This document shows, in pieces, positions 33,420-46,478 of a DNA stretch of 64,000 bases. The stretch lies in the NCBI GenBank assembly GCA_963995505.1, contig OZ023188.1, positions 19,047,912 to 19,111,911 on the forward strand. Direction: 5' to 3'. Source of the stretch: Hypericum androsaemum. Lineage: Eukaryota > Streptophyta > Magnoliopsida > Malpighiales > Hypericaceae. The translations under genes were made by a program, and so were the position numbers. The first letter of the stretch is position 1. Every line of letters starts with the position of its first letter. Under the pieces are notes generated by a model. That model did not search any database. It was not told the DNA's origin and saw only the letters and a list, made by a program, of their open reading frames with translations.

Positions 33420-36400
33420 AAAAAGAAAAAGGATTATAGTAGTGAGAGGTCATACAGGGGATAGATATAGAGTGCAAGGAAAGGGAAGGTGGGGAAGGAA
33501 AGAGAGGAGGTAGGTAGACAAATGGCGATTGGTCATTTGTTTGTGTTTGGAGAAGAACAGTGTGTCTTAAAACGCAGTCTTTTTCTAACATTCATACCCA
33601 ACCTTGTAATACCATGTTTATATTAACCGATAAAATTATTATTCTAATTTAATAAGAGATAATAATTTGAATCTTATTATGGATGTTAAAATTTGGTAAA
33701 AATTTTCTTTACAATAACTTAAATTAATAATAGGTATTGTATATGACTATATATTTGTTTGTATTAGTTTATTTATTGCTGTTGAGGTATTTATTTCGTG
33801 GGTTTTATATGTATGTAGTATGTACTACTTAAGGGCGGATCCAAACACTCACTCTCTTCTTGGAGAGCGTGGAGCTTCTAGTCCGGTCCGGTCTACGGAT
33901 ATATGGAGATAATGGGGGTATTACCGAAAATAAATTATATTTTAGAATACTTTGAGCTGAAGGATGAGAAATAGTTCTTGTTTCAGGATTAACATTTTAA
34001 TATATTTTGATAAATTTGGTTAATTACCTAATCACTCAAGTCCGGATCGTTGTCGTTCCTCTAGATTTTGTTGCATTTAAGATTATCCAAATTGTATATT
34101 TGGAAACAATATTAATATTGGTAAAAACAAATAGAATTTATTTGGGTGCGCTGTAGAAGTAGGCAGCACTTTTTTGCTGAATTATAAACTATTTACCAAC
34201 CTCATTTTAGAATAGCTAGGTTAAAAAATACGAAAATTCATAAAAGAACGAAAGCGTGAATCCAAAAATATATTTTTATTTATTTAGCTCATGTCAGTTT
34301 TGGTTAAAATAATTCGTCTTATTAAATAATTCACATAATTGATTGTTGACTGACGTACACTTTGATCATGGAAAGTGGGAATACTTATTTTTTATATTAG
34401 TAAGAATATTTAGCTTGTATTGAACTGTAAAAGCGATTGATTCAATAGAAAAGGAAAAATAGACTTCAAAAATCATCACATACAGACAGTGTCAATACAC
34501 TAGTTCATTGAGACTTTCATATAAATTGTAGTTTTTTAGTTATAAATGCATAAAATTTATCACTTTTTATATATTTAAATTTTAAGTTGAGTACGAAAAT
34601 GGTAATATAATATTAGAGGAGCTTAGTGTGCTAGATGATATCAAAATTGTATATTTTGTCCCAATGAATTCGGTTTTAGAAGACATTGAAAACATTACTC
34701 AAGCAACGTAAAAATATTTATTTTATTATAAATCAATTCCTTTGAAAAATTTCCCCAAAGAATTTGATTTTCATAAAGCAGAAAACCACTTAATTAACGT
34801 TGATTTAGGCGACAACGAAGTTGATAGGGACGTGGATCCCACGCGACGCCTGAGAAATGCTGGGTTATATATAATTGGGAGTGATGATGAGTGGTGTGTG
34901 ATCTGATGATTTAAAGACATTTTGAGGGAAATGAACCCTACCCCTAAAACAGCCGAATGTGTGGGTGGGGTTAGCTCATGGCTAAAGATGTCTTGTCATT
35001 TGGGTTTGGACTTTTTCGATTGAAATAGATATTAAACTCCAACCCAACTTATCGACAAAAGTTGGTTTAATTAGGAAGGCATTGAGATTTATTTAAACAA
35101 GTTTTGATTTTAAGAATGTAAACAATATTATTGTAAGAGCTATGTGTATGATAGAATCTAACAATATTTGATTCCTAAAATAAGAGTTTAGATTAAAAAA
35201 CCTAACCCAACCAAACCATGGTTAATTACTAGTTGACCAAGTTGGGTTTGTGGCTGGTAGAGGGCCAATTCTCTCTCTCTCTTTCTATCTATACAATTTT
35301 AAATTTTTTTATAACGTTCTCCCCTTGCATAAGAAACAAGAGGCAAGAGCGAGGTAGAGGCAGCTGCGGCGCGTGGGCCCCGCCTTCCTCTCCCAGAGTC
35401 CCAGCGGCTTCCTTTACTTGACCGGCTCAGCGTGACAATTTCGGGTCACCTATAATATTAATTAATCATTTCTTAATCCTTCTCTTATTAATTAATAAAT
35501 GTACCTGACTGCGCATCGATCAAAAATAAGTCACCTTGGTTTTTTATATTGAAGTCAATTAATAAGTGTTTTTTATAAGTATATCATAAACGACTTAGAA
35601 AGTATATTATAGAATGTATATCATAACTTAATACACAATTAAAAAACCTATTAAAAGAGTAAATAATAAAGTATTAAAGAGTTTAAAACATTCTGACAGT
35701 CAAGATACAAAGTTATCGGGATTTTGACTTATTAATTCGTTAACATACATGAAAATTTCTGATATTTAAAATAAAGCACTTTCAAATTATTTTAAAAACA
35801 ATTTTCGCAATGATATCTTTCACAATGATAAAAACTTAATTCACTAAATCTCAATCTCTTGATTCAAATAATCTATCTTTCAGATGCTGAAAACATGTTA
35901 TTCAATGCATAAGATTTTTTTTCGCCTTTTCTGAATATAAGAATAGAAGCGCCAAAATTTAAAGCTTTCCGTTGGGCGAATGATAACGAGGGCATTGGTT
36001 CGTCTTCGGAGCATACCATAAAAAATATAAAAGAAAGGTGCGATCCAAAACAGAACGCTCATTGATTGAGAAATTCCAACCAACCAATTAGCTTGATCAC
36101 ATTCACACTCAGCCCTGGTGGTGCCATTTTCATTTTTTAATATCTCAAAGGTAGACCAATGGTTCCTTAATTTTTTATACCACCAAATATCTGAACACTC
36201 AATAAATTAAATAATTCATATTCGAGTAAAATTAGATATTGAAAAGATGTCAAAATTATTCCAACAAACATTTTACATTGGTACATTCTCAACGATTCGA
36301 AGTAGATAACTTTTTGTTAAGATAAACACTCTTACAAGTGCTTGTTGGCATAGTTCCTTAATTAACCAATCACATAATTTTACTTCGGATATGTATTTTC

Positions 36401-37857
36401 TGGTATATGTATAATATTGTCCTAATTAATTAATCTCTTTTCATTTCACGAGAAACTAATATATTTTTTATGATTTTATATAGATTCTACATTGGGTACA
36501 CCAAAATAATTTTTTTATATGTAAAGTTTTATTACTACAAAAAAACCTAAGAATAATTACTCCAAATTAGTTACATCATTTTAGAAGTTAAATAAATTCC
36601 ATCGAAATAGCTCGCTACAACATAAAAATCATCTAACTCTCAAAACCAAATCAATAGGAAAAAACTAACCTCAAAAAATCTACCTCCCAAACTTCCTACT
36701 TAAAACGCACCAAGGCAAGCATCCAAAAGGACTAAGAAAGACCCAAAATGAAACCTCCAAAAGCATATATTTGGATATAATTTGGTATAATACTTTGGTA
36801 TTTTTCTGAGAAATAATATAACTTTTACCTTAAAAAAAATAAACCTCCAAAGCATTTACCCCGTAACCAACTGTCAAACACAATCATGGAGGATGAAAGA
36901 GCTTTGGTATGGCTCTCAAGGAAAATGAAGTATGTAATTTACTATGTTACTTGTCGAATGTAGTTTCTAAAACAATTTCAGGGAAATAGACTTACAAGGA
37001 AAAGAACAGAAATTAGTAGCTCAAGCCTGCTTTAGATGACCAAAAACAAGTAGAGGAACCCAAAAAAAGTTGATGAGCGATAATTTTGTATTCGATTTCC
37101 GTCAATGTGTTTTTTTTTTATATTTTCAATGTCGGCTATTTAAGAAAGCATTCAACCTAAGAGATGGCGACCAATTCGTCCAATGAAAGGGCTATCAATT
37201 TTTGCCTCTTGCTTTTGGCACTTGCGGGACTCGATTAATGCTAGCACTTGGCTCAAAATATCCTTGATAGATTCTATTTATTTGTTTATTTATTTTTATG
37301 AGTAATTTATTTATTTGGTACGAGAATTGACGTACCACAAAAGATTATCGTACAATATTATATAACTGACTTGGTAACGGGTAAAGGTTAGGTTGGAAAA
37401 TTAATATATATATTGGTTAAAAATCAACTCAATGATAAAAATGGATTTTTCTATGCCTCACAACAAGAATTTTTTTGAGGAATAAAATATGTAAAAAAAG
37501 TCAAATATTTAATATCGCAGAAAAATAGTCAATATTATTTTATTGATTGGTTTCCCTTTTTCCGATTTTTTTTATCCTTGTAATTTTATTTTAAGCTAAC
37601 TTTTTTGTCATTTTCACGGAGTTGGAATACTCGCCAAGATCAATAATTGTCTCCGATGGTTCTCGATCGGTTAAGGTATATGGATTATCCATAGTTATAC
37701 GGGGTAACTATTATATGTTGCTTCATGTAAAATACATCAAACAGCATTGCGGCCGACAGAGAAACGAATTTAGATTGCGTGTTTCGGATTATTAATAAAG
37801 AACAGTCACATAAAACTATAGTTTTTTACAGTTTTTGAAGATAGTTAATTAGTAATC
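33420..37857. other. Long AT-rich intergenic region
   Basis: No gene or recognisable transposon coding sequence. A short GC-rich island at 35335-35440 lies in otherwise AT-rich DNA and could be a promoter remnant. A retroposition insert of 74 bp sits at 36767-36840. Confidence 0.5.
36767..36840 (+). mobile_element. Short retroposed insert, 74 bp
   Basis: The flanks AAACCTCCAAAAGCAT (36751-36766) and AAACCTCCAAAGCAT (36841-36855) differ by one A. The insert ends ttttaccttaaaaaaaat, a 3' end similar to that of the scar at 29003 (aaccttaaaaaa). Confidence 0.6.
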
Positions 37858-38096
37858 TGTTAAGTTTTGCGAGGAAATAAGTAAAGAGGAATTATTTTTC
37901 TGTTTTATTTTGGACTCGTAATTTGACCTAAAGAGATTACTTGATGTATAAGGGTTTGTCTCTATATAAAGATTACTTGATCCATCAATAAAAAATTATC
38001 CTTTCTCTCAGTGGATGTAGGCATTAGACCGAACCACCTTATATCTTGTGTCCGTGTTCTTTGCACGTTTGTTCTCTAGTTGCTGAATTCCTAACA
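37858..38096 (+). repeat. 5' LTR of the Copia element
   Basis: 239 bp, TG...CA ends. It lacks about 30 bp present in the 3' LTR just after the TATA region (around 40690-40725), and there are many substitutions between the two. The insertion is therefore not recent. Confidence 0.9.
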
Positions 38097-38123
38097 AGTG
38101 GTATTAAGAGCTAAGGTTGGAGG

Positions 38124-39790
38124 ATGTCGGATCACGGTGCGAAATTTGCTCTTGTGAAGTTCGACGGTTCATCAAATTTCGGGTTATGGCAAAGGCGTGT
38201 CAAAGATCTCCTAGTGCAATAAGGATGGTCATCGCGCTCTCAGAGAACAAGCCTGAGAAGATGTGTTCAGCCAACGGACCCAACACAATCGCCAACACGA
38301 GCAAGCAACACACGAAACCACAAGAAGAACAAATGAAAGAGCACAAAGGAGATAAGGATTTGTTCACTTGGTTCGATCTCAAGGATCTACATCCGGGGGC
38401 ATACCAAGCCAGAAGAATTTTCACTAATCTCACTCAATAGAGCTCACTTGCTCTCTTTTACAATGAATGAACCACCTACACTCTTGGGACAACAATGAAT
38501 GAGCTTTACATCAGTATTTGTAGAGGCAACAACTTTTCTAGGTCTTTTGGACAACAAAGGGCAAACTTGTCCAACAAAAATGGCTTTTAAGAGCTCGACT
38601 GGCGATCGCCAGTGGCCCCTCGCAGATTCTCCTGGAACTCGGCACTATCGACTGCTAGTTGGCTTGCACCCGTAAGTCCCAACTAGCGCCCGCTAGTTGG
38701 CTGGCGCCTGCCAGGCGCGCTAGCTTCTCGCCAGCTCTTCTCCACTTTGTCTTTTCAGTCGAATCCATTACGAGTGCACTGGTGTTTTGCCTTCTCGTAT
38801 TTGTTCCTCGACCCGATTTATCCCCCAAGCGGTCTCTCAGGCTCCATACCCAACAAGATGGAGGAGCAAGAGTGGAAGGAGATGGGGGCCAAGGCGGTGG
38901 CGATAATTCGCTTAACCTTGGCAGTCACGTCGTGGATGGGGAGTCACTAGCTAAGGTATGGAAGAAATTGGAGGCAATGTATATGTCTAAGTCTTTGTCG
39001 AACAAGCTTTATCTTAAGCAAAGATTGTACGGGCTCAACATGAAGGAGGGCTCGGATTTGAGCCAACACATTAATGGTTTCAGTCAACTTGTAAGCGACT
39101 TAAGAAAGATTGATGTGAAGTTCGAGGAAGAAGACAATGCATTGTTGCTGCTGAATTCCTTACCTGGCTCATACAAAAATTTGGTTACAACTCTAACTTG
39201 AGGAAAGGAGTCTCTGGTGTTGGAAGATATCACAAGTGTTCAGCTAGGGTTTCATCAAAGGAGAAAAACCAGCGATAATCAAGCAGTGGGGCTGGTTGTG
39301 AAGGGTAGCCATGGTCGAGCAGGAGAAAGAGATGGGAAGGGATCCAAGTCGGGGTCAAGGAGATTCAAAGGAAATTACTTTGAGTGCTGAGAAAAAGGCT
39401 ACGTGAAGACGGATTGTCCGAGAAGAACTCGAGATCGCGAGAAAAAAGGATCAGGGTCTGTGAATATGGCCTCAATTTTGGACGAGTCGGATGGTGATGT
39501 TCTTTCTGTCTTATCAGGTCCAAAGTTTTCTGATTCCTGGATTTTGGATAGCGCTTGCTCTTTGCACATGACGTCCAAGAGAGGGTGGTTCGACACCTAC
39601 AAATTCGTTGATTCAGGTATGGTGACTATGAGTGATAGTTTTACTTGTAGAATTGCTGGCATAGGTGATATCCTGATTAAGATGTGGGATGGTGTTGAGA
39701 GTAAATTATGTGGGGTTAGGCATGTTCCGAAGTTAGAGAGGAATTTGACTTCATTAGGAGCCTTGGATTATAGTGGGTACATCTATTAGG
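38124..39790 (+). pseudogene. Copia gag and protease remnant, interrupted
   Basis: Gag starts MSDHGAKFALVKFDGSSNFG ...LWQRRVKDLL at 38124 and meets a stop and frameshift by 38220. It resumes after the nested LTR at about 38861 and carries the UBN2-type region (LEAMYMSKSLSNKLYLKQRL). The zinc knuckle near 39385 is broken: its second Cys position is a TGA, and the His is Tyr. The protease active-site region WILDSACSLHM follows at about 39537. Reading ends in stops from 39787. Nothing after the protease resembles pol. Confidence 0.85.
38264..38855 (-). mobile_element. Solo LTR nested in Copia gag (family A)
   Basis: 592 bp, flanked by AGATG at 38259-38263 and 38856-38860, with TG...CA ends on the plus strand (TGTTCAG ... 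CCCAACA). On its own coding sense (minus strand) it starts TGTTGGGTATGGAGCCTGAG, matching the start of the solo LTR at 938-1666. It contains the palindrome-like ctggcgatcgccag at about 38600. It interrupts gag exactly between the codons of PEKM and EEQEW. Confidence 0.88.
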
Positions 39791-40580
39791 TTGTAGGCAG
39801 GCTAATGGATGTGGAGAAGGATGTTGTGGTGGTGATGAAGGGTAAAAGGGATGTTAGGAACACCTACAGGTTAGTGGGAAACACGGTTGTAGGTGTAGTT
39901 AACTCGTTGTGTTCTGATGGAGAGGGGGAACGCTCTTGTATGATGGAGCGAAGGCTTGACATGAATGGTTGGAGTGGAGTTGGGATTCGCGGAGACAAAG
40001 TTAGCAAGTTTCCGCTATGGTTGTCTAAAGGCACGTGCACGTCAAAAGTGTTGGGTAGGTTTTGCATGGGGAATGCGAAGCCATTGGTAGCCCTAAAGGC
40101 CGAACGGTAGAGTTCGTGGTATGTCGAGGGTTCTACTTTGTGGAACAAAAGGTTGTCCATTGTATGCTATGGCATGTAGCATTGGTTTGCGGTAAGAAGA
40201 TTTAGCAAAAAAGTAGTTCGAGGTTACGGAGCATTGGGTTGACTGAAAATTAGAGAGCGCATCTATTGGTCGCAAGGTTGCTTCAGCAGGTAGACTAGCT
40301 AGTTGAGATTCAATGGAGGTTGGAGGGAAGATGTCAAGCAAGCTCGAAAGCTCGAGATTGGGGGCTGGTTCCAAGTGATTGAATAAAGGTGGTGAGAAAG
40401 TTGAGATGGTCTTATTGATGGCGGTGTATCTATGGTCCGACGTAGAATCGGTAGAGTCGGATTGGTCTTGCAAGATCTCATCTCTTCATGGGGCGGTATT
40501 TCGTCAAGGTTGAGTTTTGTTGAAGTTCGGATGGAGATTCATGATTTGTCAACGGGATGATTTCTCGCCAAGATGGAGAT

Positions 40581-40849
40581 TGTTAAGTTTGGCGAGGAAA
40601 TAAGTAAAAGAGAAATTATTTTCCTGTTTTGTTTCTGACTCCTAATTCGACCTAAATCGATTACTTTGTGTACAAGAATTTGCCTCTATATAAATGCATG
40701 TTACCAAAGAGTTTTGTATGGCTTTGTGACTTGGATCCATCAATAAAAATTTTCCTTTCTTTTCGTGGACGTAGGCATTAGACCGAACCACGTTATATCT
40801 TGTATCTGTGTTCTTTGCGCATTATTCTCTAGTTGTTGAATTCCTAACA
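40581..40849 (+). repeat. 3' LTR of the Copia element
   Basis: 269 bp, beginning TGTTAAGTTTGGCGAGG and ending TTCCTAACA. It is preceded by ccaagatggagat, a typical Copia polypurine junction. Confidence 0.9.
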
Positions 40850-41591
40850 TAATTTTTCACTACCGTGTTATAATAATTGCATAAGCAATGCAGCCCAATG
40901 ATGTTCGAGAAAATGGCTGTAACTCTGTTACCATTTTATAAAATAAAATTTATCGAATCAAAGTGCAAACTAACTTTAACTTTACTAATATACTATGACA
41001 CGAGTTTGATGACTGTATAAAGTAACCTAATTATTTTTTTTAATTTCTTTAAAGAAAATTCTGATTAAGACCAACATTTTCCGGTAGTTATGTTACATTA
41101 TACACTGGATCCATTATCCCGGGTGGTCTCATCGTTCATCGGATCCATGGACCCACCATTTTCTGATAATGAGCAGAATAATAAAGTGGATTTTCGAAAG
41201 CGAATCGCAAATGTCCAATCCATTCGTGGATCCACGTATCCTCGACGCAGACAATTGACTAGGATTTGTACGTGCCCTTGTCCTTTTCATCTTTCAATTG
41301 ACTACTACTACTCTTTAAACTGAATTTTTTTAGGGGTTAAAATTCCTGACATTTATCATAATGGAATTTTTGAAAAATATATTACTTGTCTGGGATTGAA
41401 TCAGAAAATGCTCAAAACGAGCGTTTTCGATTGCAAGAAAATGTTCAAAATAGAGCATTTTTGGCTAAAAATACTCTGGTTTGAGCATTTTTGTGTTTTC
41501 ACCCAAAAATAAAAATTAGATCCTTGGAGTCGAGGTGAGTCGAGCGAAAGGTGGAGCCAGGAAAAAAAGATTCAAATAAAAATATACAATG

Positions 41592-41664
41592 TTCTTGTTA
41601 TGTATCGAACTCAAGACCTCCCGTTTATTAGACGAGTGTTCTAACCGACCGAACTACGTGAGGT
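41592..41664 (-). repeat. tRNA-Ile-like sequence in left arm
   Basis: On the minus strand, an A-box-like tagttcggtcggttagaac is followed by an anticodon arm with stem CTCGT/ACGGG and a 7-nt loop CTAATAA (anticodon AAT, isoleucine). A B-box-like gagttcgatac comes next. The acceptor stem does not pair well. It is a tRNA-derived sequence, not a functional tRNA gene. Confidence 0.6.
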
Positions 41665-42077
41665 TATTGATTTATGTCTTTATATAAATAATAGATTACA
41701 TAAATACGTATTAGACGAGTGTTCTAAACGACCGAGTGTTGATGTCATTTTTAGGTTAGTTTTTTATGGGGGTTAAAGATTTGGGTTAAAAGTTGGTTAG
41801 TTTTGTTGATGTCATTTTGTAAAAGTATAATTTAAACCAAAAAAACTAACCTAAAAATGACATGAACGTTTAAAGTATAAATGCATTCAAAGGTTGGCCA
41901 CATTTAAATTAAACCAAAAAAACTAATTTAAAGTATAAATGGATTTAAAAGTTGGTAACATTTAAATACGAAAACTAACCAACCTTTAACCCAATCTTTA
42001 AACACCACTCCCACCACCCCCATATTTTTATATGTTTGGATTCCGTATTTATGTATTATAAAGTCATAAGTTAATAA

Positions 42078-42150
42078 GCTCTTGTAGCTCAGTTTTATTA
42101 GAACACTCGTCTAATAACAGGAGGTCTTGAGTTCAATACATAACAAGAGT
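42078..42150 (+). repeat. tRNA-Ile-like sequence in right arm
   Basis: The inverted partner of 41592-41664. Here the acceptor ends gctcttg and caagagt can pair over 7 positions (one G-U), with tagctcagttttattagaac as D arm. The anticodon stem has lost a base and the T stem has mismatches, so this is a pseudo-tRNA or SINE-like promoter. Confidence 0.6.
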
Positions 42151-42709
42151 ATTGTGTATTTTTATTGGAATTTTTTTTCCTGGCTCCACCTTTCGCTCAG
42201 CTCACCTCGGCTCTAAGGAGCTAACTTTTCTTTTGGGTGAAAATGCAAAAACGCTCAAACCATAGCGTTTTTAGGCAAAAATGCCCTGTTTTGAGCATTT
42301 TCTTGCAACAAAAAAGCTAAATTTTGAGCATTTTTTGATCCAACCCCAGACAGATAATACATTTTTCGAGGACCCTATTTTGGTAAATGTTAGAGATTTT
42401 AACCCCCTAAAAAAAGACTCCTTTAATCTTCCCCTAAAAAACTACACTTTAATATACAAGTTTTTTCTAAAAATAATTTCAGATTTTTTCTTTTACAATA
42501 TCTTGAATCTTATTGGCGTACTACAATCTCACTATACTCTCTGTAATATTTTGGTTTTGCGTCTAATCAAGGGTTAGTTTTTTTCTATTTTACATTTTTA
42601 GCAATTTCATACCGTTTTATTAGAGCGTCAAGATATATGTAGTTTATCTTATGTACAAAATGTAAGGCAATTTTTAATTCCACAACATGTAGCGAAGTGG
42701 TGAAAATTC

Positions 42710-42721
42710 TTTCCACCAAAA
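42710..42721 (+). mobile_element. Retroposition scar, 12-bp insert
   Basis: AAGTGGTGAAAATTC at 42695-42709 and 42722-42736 flanks tttccaccaaaa. Confidence 0.6.
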
Positions 42722-43688
42722 AAGTGGTGAAAATTCCTGCCTAGGACTTTGGGTGTTGATGATCAAAAGGTGCAACTTGCACTGTCTTGAATATGGTTGG
42801 GTGAAAAATCACCCAACCTTCTCTCTAACTTTTTAGAGAGAGTTCTTTTCGATGGAGCTTTCTAATCTTTAGGGTTTTTTTTCTACCTTTCTTCTTCTAA
42901 GCGGATCTCGATTCTTTTCATGTTATTGCGGGTGGCAAAATTTGTTTCGGTTGAACTTGTTCGATCTTGGCTCTCATTTGTGTATATCTTGTATACATTC
43001 AAATGCCCACTTGGTTGCGTCTATGACGTTACCTTGTGGTTTTTCTGCCGTAGCTTGCCTCGGCATAACTTTCCCCGGTCGTTAGTTTTCGACCGACCAT
43101 TGATCCCCCGTGTTACCATGCCACTCTGTTGACAGCAGATCAATTTTCTTTATCTTTTCGGTACTTTTGCTACTTGTTTATAAAATTTTTTTTCTTGTAT
43201 TATAACCCGTTTATATTAATATACGATATGAAGTCTTCACTACCCTTAAAAAAACCTGCAATTGCACGTGATATAAGACCGGAGAATCAACAATTACTTA
43301 TGATCACGGTAAAAAATATTATACTCTAAATAAGATATTTCGATCACAAATTTTTAATAATACAATATTAAATATTTGTTAAAATTATTTGTACACAAAT
43401 AAAAAATATTATCAAAAGTCAAAAGAAACACATAGAGTGAAGAGTTTTAAGGTCACCGAATAGCTGTTAGCCACGAGGCAAGCCAGCCATCACTTCCATT
43501 GGGAATTGCTCGCTCTTTACCTTCCATTATTATTTAATTTTCAGATTATAATCTCTCTCTTCGTCCTCACTCACGCTCTCCCCTTAAATCCCGGGGGTGT
43601 ATGCATATGCACTGGCGACCTCTTCCTCCCCCCGCGCCTCAGGCTCAAAGGCACTATTGTCCGGTCTTCTTAAAAGCTCTCCTAATAT

Positions 43689-43696
43689 ATTTTAGG
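43689..43696 (-). mobile_element. Retroposition scar, 8-bp insert
   Basis: The 18-bp TAAAAGCTCTCCTAATAT is repeated at 43671-43688 and 43697-43714 around attttagg only. Confidence 0.65.
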
Positions 43697-44149
43697 TAAA
43701 AGCTCTCCTAATATTGTAAGATTTGAATTTAAGTAAATCAAAAACTCTTATTACATTTTCAATAAAAAGTTGTTAACTCTCGAAAATGTATGTTTTACCA
43801 TTTATACAAGAAGATCTTATCATAAATGCAAGTATGGTACAATAAAATTCAGGAAAAAGACTTTATCTCCTCGAGAATCGAAGAGAATCACGTGTCGATA
43901 TTCTGAGCTTTCTTTCCCAAAAGAAACAAGTGATTGCGGGAAGCATGGACAAAATCTCTACACTTCACTTCCATGAAAATTCACACTTTAGTACTACGTA
44001 CTTTCCCTGTCCTGAGCAGGTAACGATCAAACAATTGGGGTCCAGATAAAAAAAAGTATTTCGCTTTATTTTAAGGCATAGGGAAAAACCTATGCTGGAC
44101 TAGGACGTATGCCTGAATCCCCACCCTCGCAAAATTATACAGTCTAATT

Positions 44150-44220
44150 TTTTTTTTGGTAAGTTGATTGATTTTATAAATATTCACCAAGTACAAGTAA
44201 AACAACCAAACCCAGCAGCT
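44150..44220 (-). mobile_element. LINE 3'-end insertion, 71 bp
   Basis: AAATTATACAGTCTAATT (44132-44149) and AAATTATACAGTTTAATT (44221-44238) are an 18-bp duplication with one mismatch. The insert starts with a T-run and ggtaagttgattgattttat, the minus-strand 3' end of a LINE like the one at 1819. Confidence 0.85.
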
Positions 44221-46478
44221 AAATTATACAGTTTAATTGATCATTGTTAGCTCACATTAATAACCAAATGTCATTTTTCTAATATCATCGCGTAAATTGT
44301 CTGTTACTGGATAGAAAGATAATCGATACAACGACTAAATAATCACCGGAATTTCTCCAGACTCCTAATTTTCTTCCGTATTCTTGGACACGGGCCGAGA
44401 GACACAGGAAAACCGGGAGACTTTTGGTGCTATAAAAGGCCAAACCCACGGGCACATCCTTGGAAACAAACAAAAAGAGGCAGTGAGTTTAGCTATAGCC
44501 CCATGACTTGTTCTTGATAAGACTCGATCCGTCCTTGAAATTCCCACCCACTCTTGTTAGTAAACCCTTCAAATCTAAAAAAACAATAAGACCTTTATTA
44601 ATCAAGAAAAAAAATGTTACAGAAAGGGCAAGAAAAGAGAAAAGAATTGACTACTCTAATGGTCTAAACAGACAACCAAAGTAGCTAACCTGTTATCATA
44701 TTTAAAATTTCTACTTAAGCTAGCCCACAAAATAAGTAGTAGTCAAGAGTAGATGGATGCTAAGAAGAATAAATTACTTCTTTTTCTTCATGTTCGGCTT
44801 AACAAAAAATATATTAGATGATAAGACGAAATTCTATTTTAGCTGAGAAATTTGGATTTTGAAATTTTTGAAAACGTAAACGATTATGAATATTTCGTGA
44901 CTTCGAGGTTCTATTCGGTCCAGAGATGAAAAAATCGAATCGGACAAGTGAGTGGCTGATACCGAGTGTATCAACCATTCGAACCACCACATGTCTCAAT
45001 CAAATGTCAATGATCCTTTCCTTTGAATTTGTCCTATTCCCCTGTTCTTGCAAAGATGGGGAATGGAAATATATCAAGTGGTGGGGGACGTATGGCGTAG
45101 GAGAGGTAGACATGGGTGCTTGTGGGTTACACTTTGACTGGAATTATTGCCCAGCATTATATACAAGTCTCCTTTATTCCCGGTCATTGCTGGGCCTTCT
45201 GCCAGGAGAATGTGATGCCGTGAGCTACCTAGTTTTCTATCCCGCTGTTAAGAAGTAGATTAATCTTGATTCGTTTCGGACACACAAAAGTTGACGGATG
45301 AACTTCACGTCTTTGTCATCTGCACGTACAAATTCGACACATTTACTGATTTACACGGTGCCACGGTTTAGTAACTTGATTGTTTTTTTTAGTTTGGAAT
45401 TCAAATGAATGTAAAAATACCAAAGATATTTAACATAGCCGTATAATGTCAGAATCAGAATTTTTTTTTACAAGAGAAAAAAAAAGCCAGATATGTCACG
45501 ATCTTACCGAACTTTGTCGCCATGGTCTCAGTTTTTACATATTTTAAATTCTTAGCAATTTGAATTCACCGCCAAATGAGAATCTCACTAAGGCAATGAG
45601 ATGACCAGTATTTTATTTGTTTCAGATTAAATTAACTTTGAGTGGAATCAGGTCAGCTTGATCATTTGCTATTTTGAAATAAAAATTTGGTTCGTTATAT
45701 ATATATTGAGAAGTGAAATATTATTGTAATCCTACGGATAATCAACGTTTTGATATTTTTATACCGATTGACTTTATTTCTTCTTTTTTTCGCTCCCAAT
45801 TTAATTAATTTACTCGTGATCAGCGGGAACCATTATTGTTTGTATCGAATTGACTGGTTTAATTTGTTTTTTATATGATCCTTCCCGGTAAGTGCTCCAA
45901 TGGAGTTTCGTTACATGGGCAAATTTGTCGTTTCCCGATTAAAATAATGACAATAACGTTCTGGTAATCTCGATGATAACATCGTGATCGACCAATAATA
46001 CCTAGTCGTCGGACGTAAAAGAAGTAATTAACTATCTCTAAACATGTTTAAGTTCCAGGGGTCCCACTCGCTTTATTTTCTAAATCCACCAGCTTAAAAT
46101 AATTAAACATGTAGGGCTACATTAAGCCAGCAAATAATTCGCCCCACTGCTACCAATAACATCGCCATTTCCAGCGTCACTGTCACCTTTTACTTCTTTT
46201 GAACTATCTCTTATTTTTATGAACCGATTGATCCATATTTTGGTAGGTTATGATATTTGGATAGTGATAGTCGAGTACATATTTAATTTTGTTACATTTT
46301 CAAATACATAAATTCGATATTTTTTTAACTAATCTAGAACAACTCATTTACTAATTATGCAAGTTCTTATTAGTTCTCACATTTCACTTCATTAAAAAAA
46401 ATTAAGACTATTATTGCTAGATGCTTGACAGGATGTATACCTTCACAACATGAAATCTATCATATCCTAAGCTTAGCT

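Larger units (their letters stand above)
37858..40849 (+). mobile_element. Gag-only Copia-type LTR retrotransposon
   Basis: LTRs at 37858-38096 and 40581-40849 both begin TGTTAAG and end CCTAACA. Each has a ctctatata TATA region. After the 5' LTR comes the primer-binding-like tggtattaagagct, and before the 3' LTR the polypurine-like aagatggagat. Flanks TAATC/TAATT are a 4-of-5 target duplication. The interior holds gag and the start of protease, then sequence without integrase, RT or RNase H, so the copy cannot move by itself. A solo LTR is nested in gag. Confidence 0.9.
41325..42415. mobile_element. 1.1-kb foldback (long inverted repeat) element
   Basis: The left arm from about 41325 (tttttttaggggttaaaatt) and the right arm ending about 42415 (ttttaaccccctaaaaaaa) are inverted copies of each other over roughly 350 bp. 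They share gcaagaaaatg-tcaaaa, tttgagc-tttttg, gagcgaaaggtggagccagg and a tRNA-like block. The inner part (41740-42030) is also palindromic: ggttagttttt and tgatgtcatttttaggttag against ctaacctaaaaatgacat. No coding capacity and no clear target duplication were found; a MULE or foldback element is the best guess. Confidence 0.8.

Noticed and set aside
42078..42150. Functional tRNA-Ile gene
   Set aside because: T stem mismatches, a lost base in the anticodon stem and location in an inverted-repeat arm point to a tRNA-derived relic.
41325..42415. 9-bp MULE-type target duplication for the foldback element
   Set aside because: The flanking T and A runs are inverted, not direct, and no 8-10 bp direct repeat was found.
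44576..44640. Further LINE 3' end around the aataagacctttattaatcaag stretch
   Set aside because: No T-run at the expected edge and no flanking duplication visible.
44926..45258. 110-codon frame with Trp-rich patch
   Set aside because: No recognisable domain, no splice context and no matching composition shift; left as intergenic.
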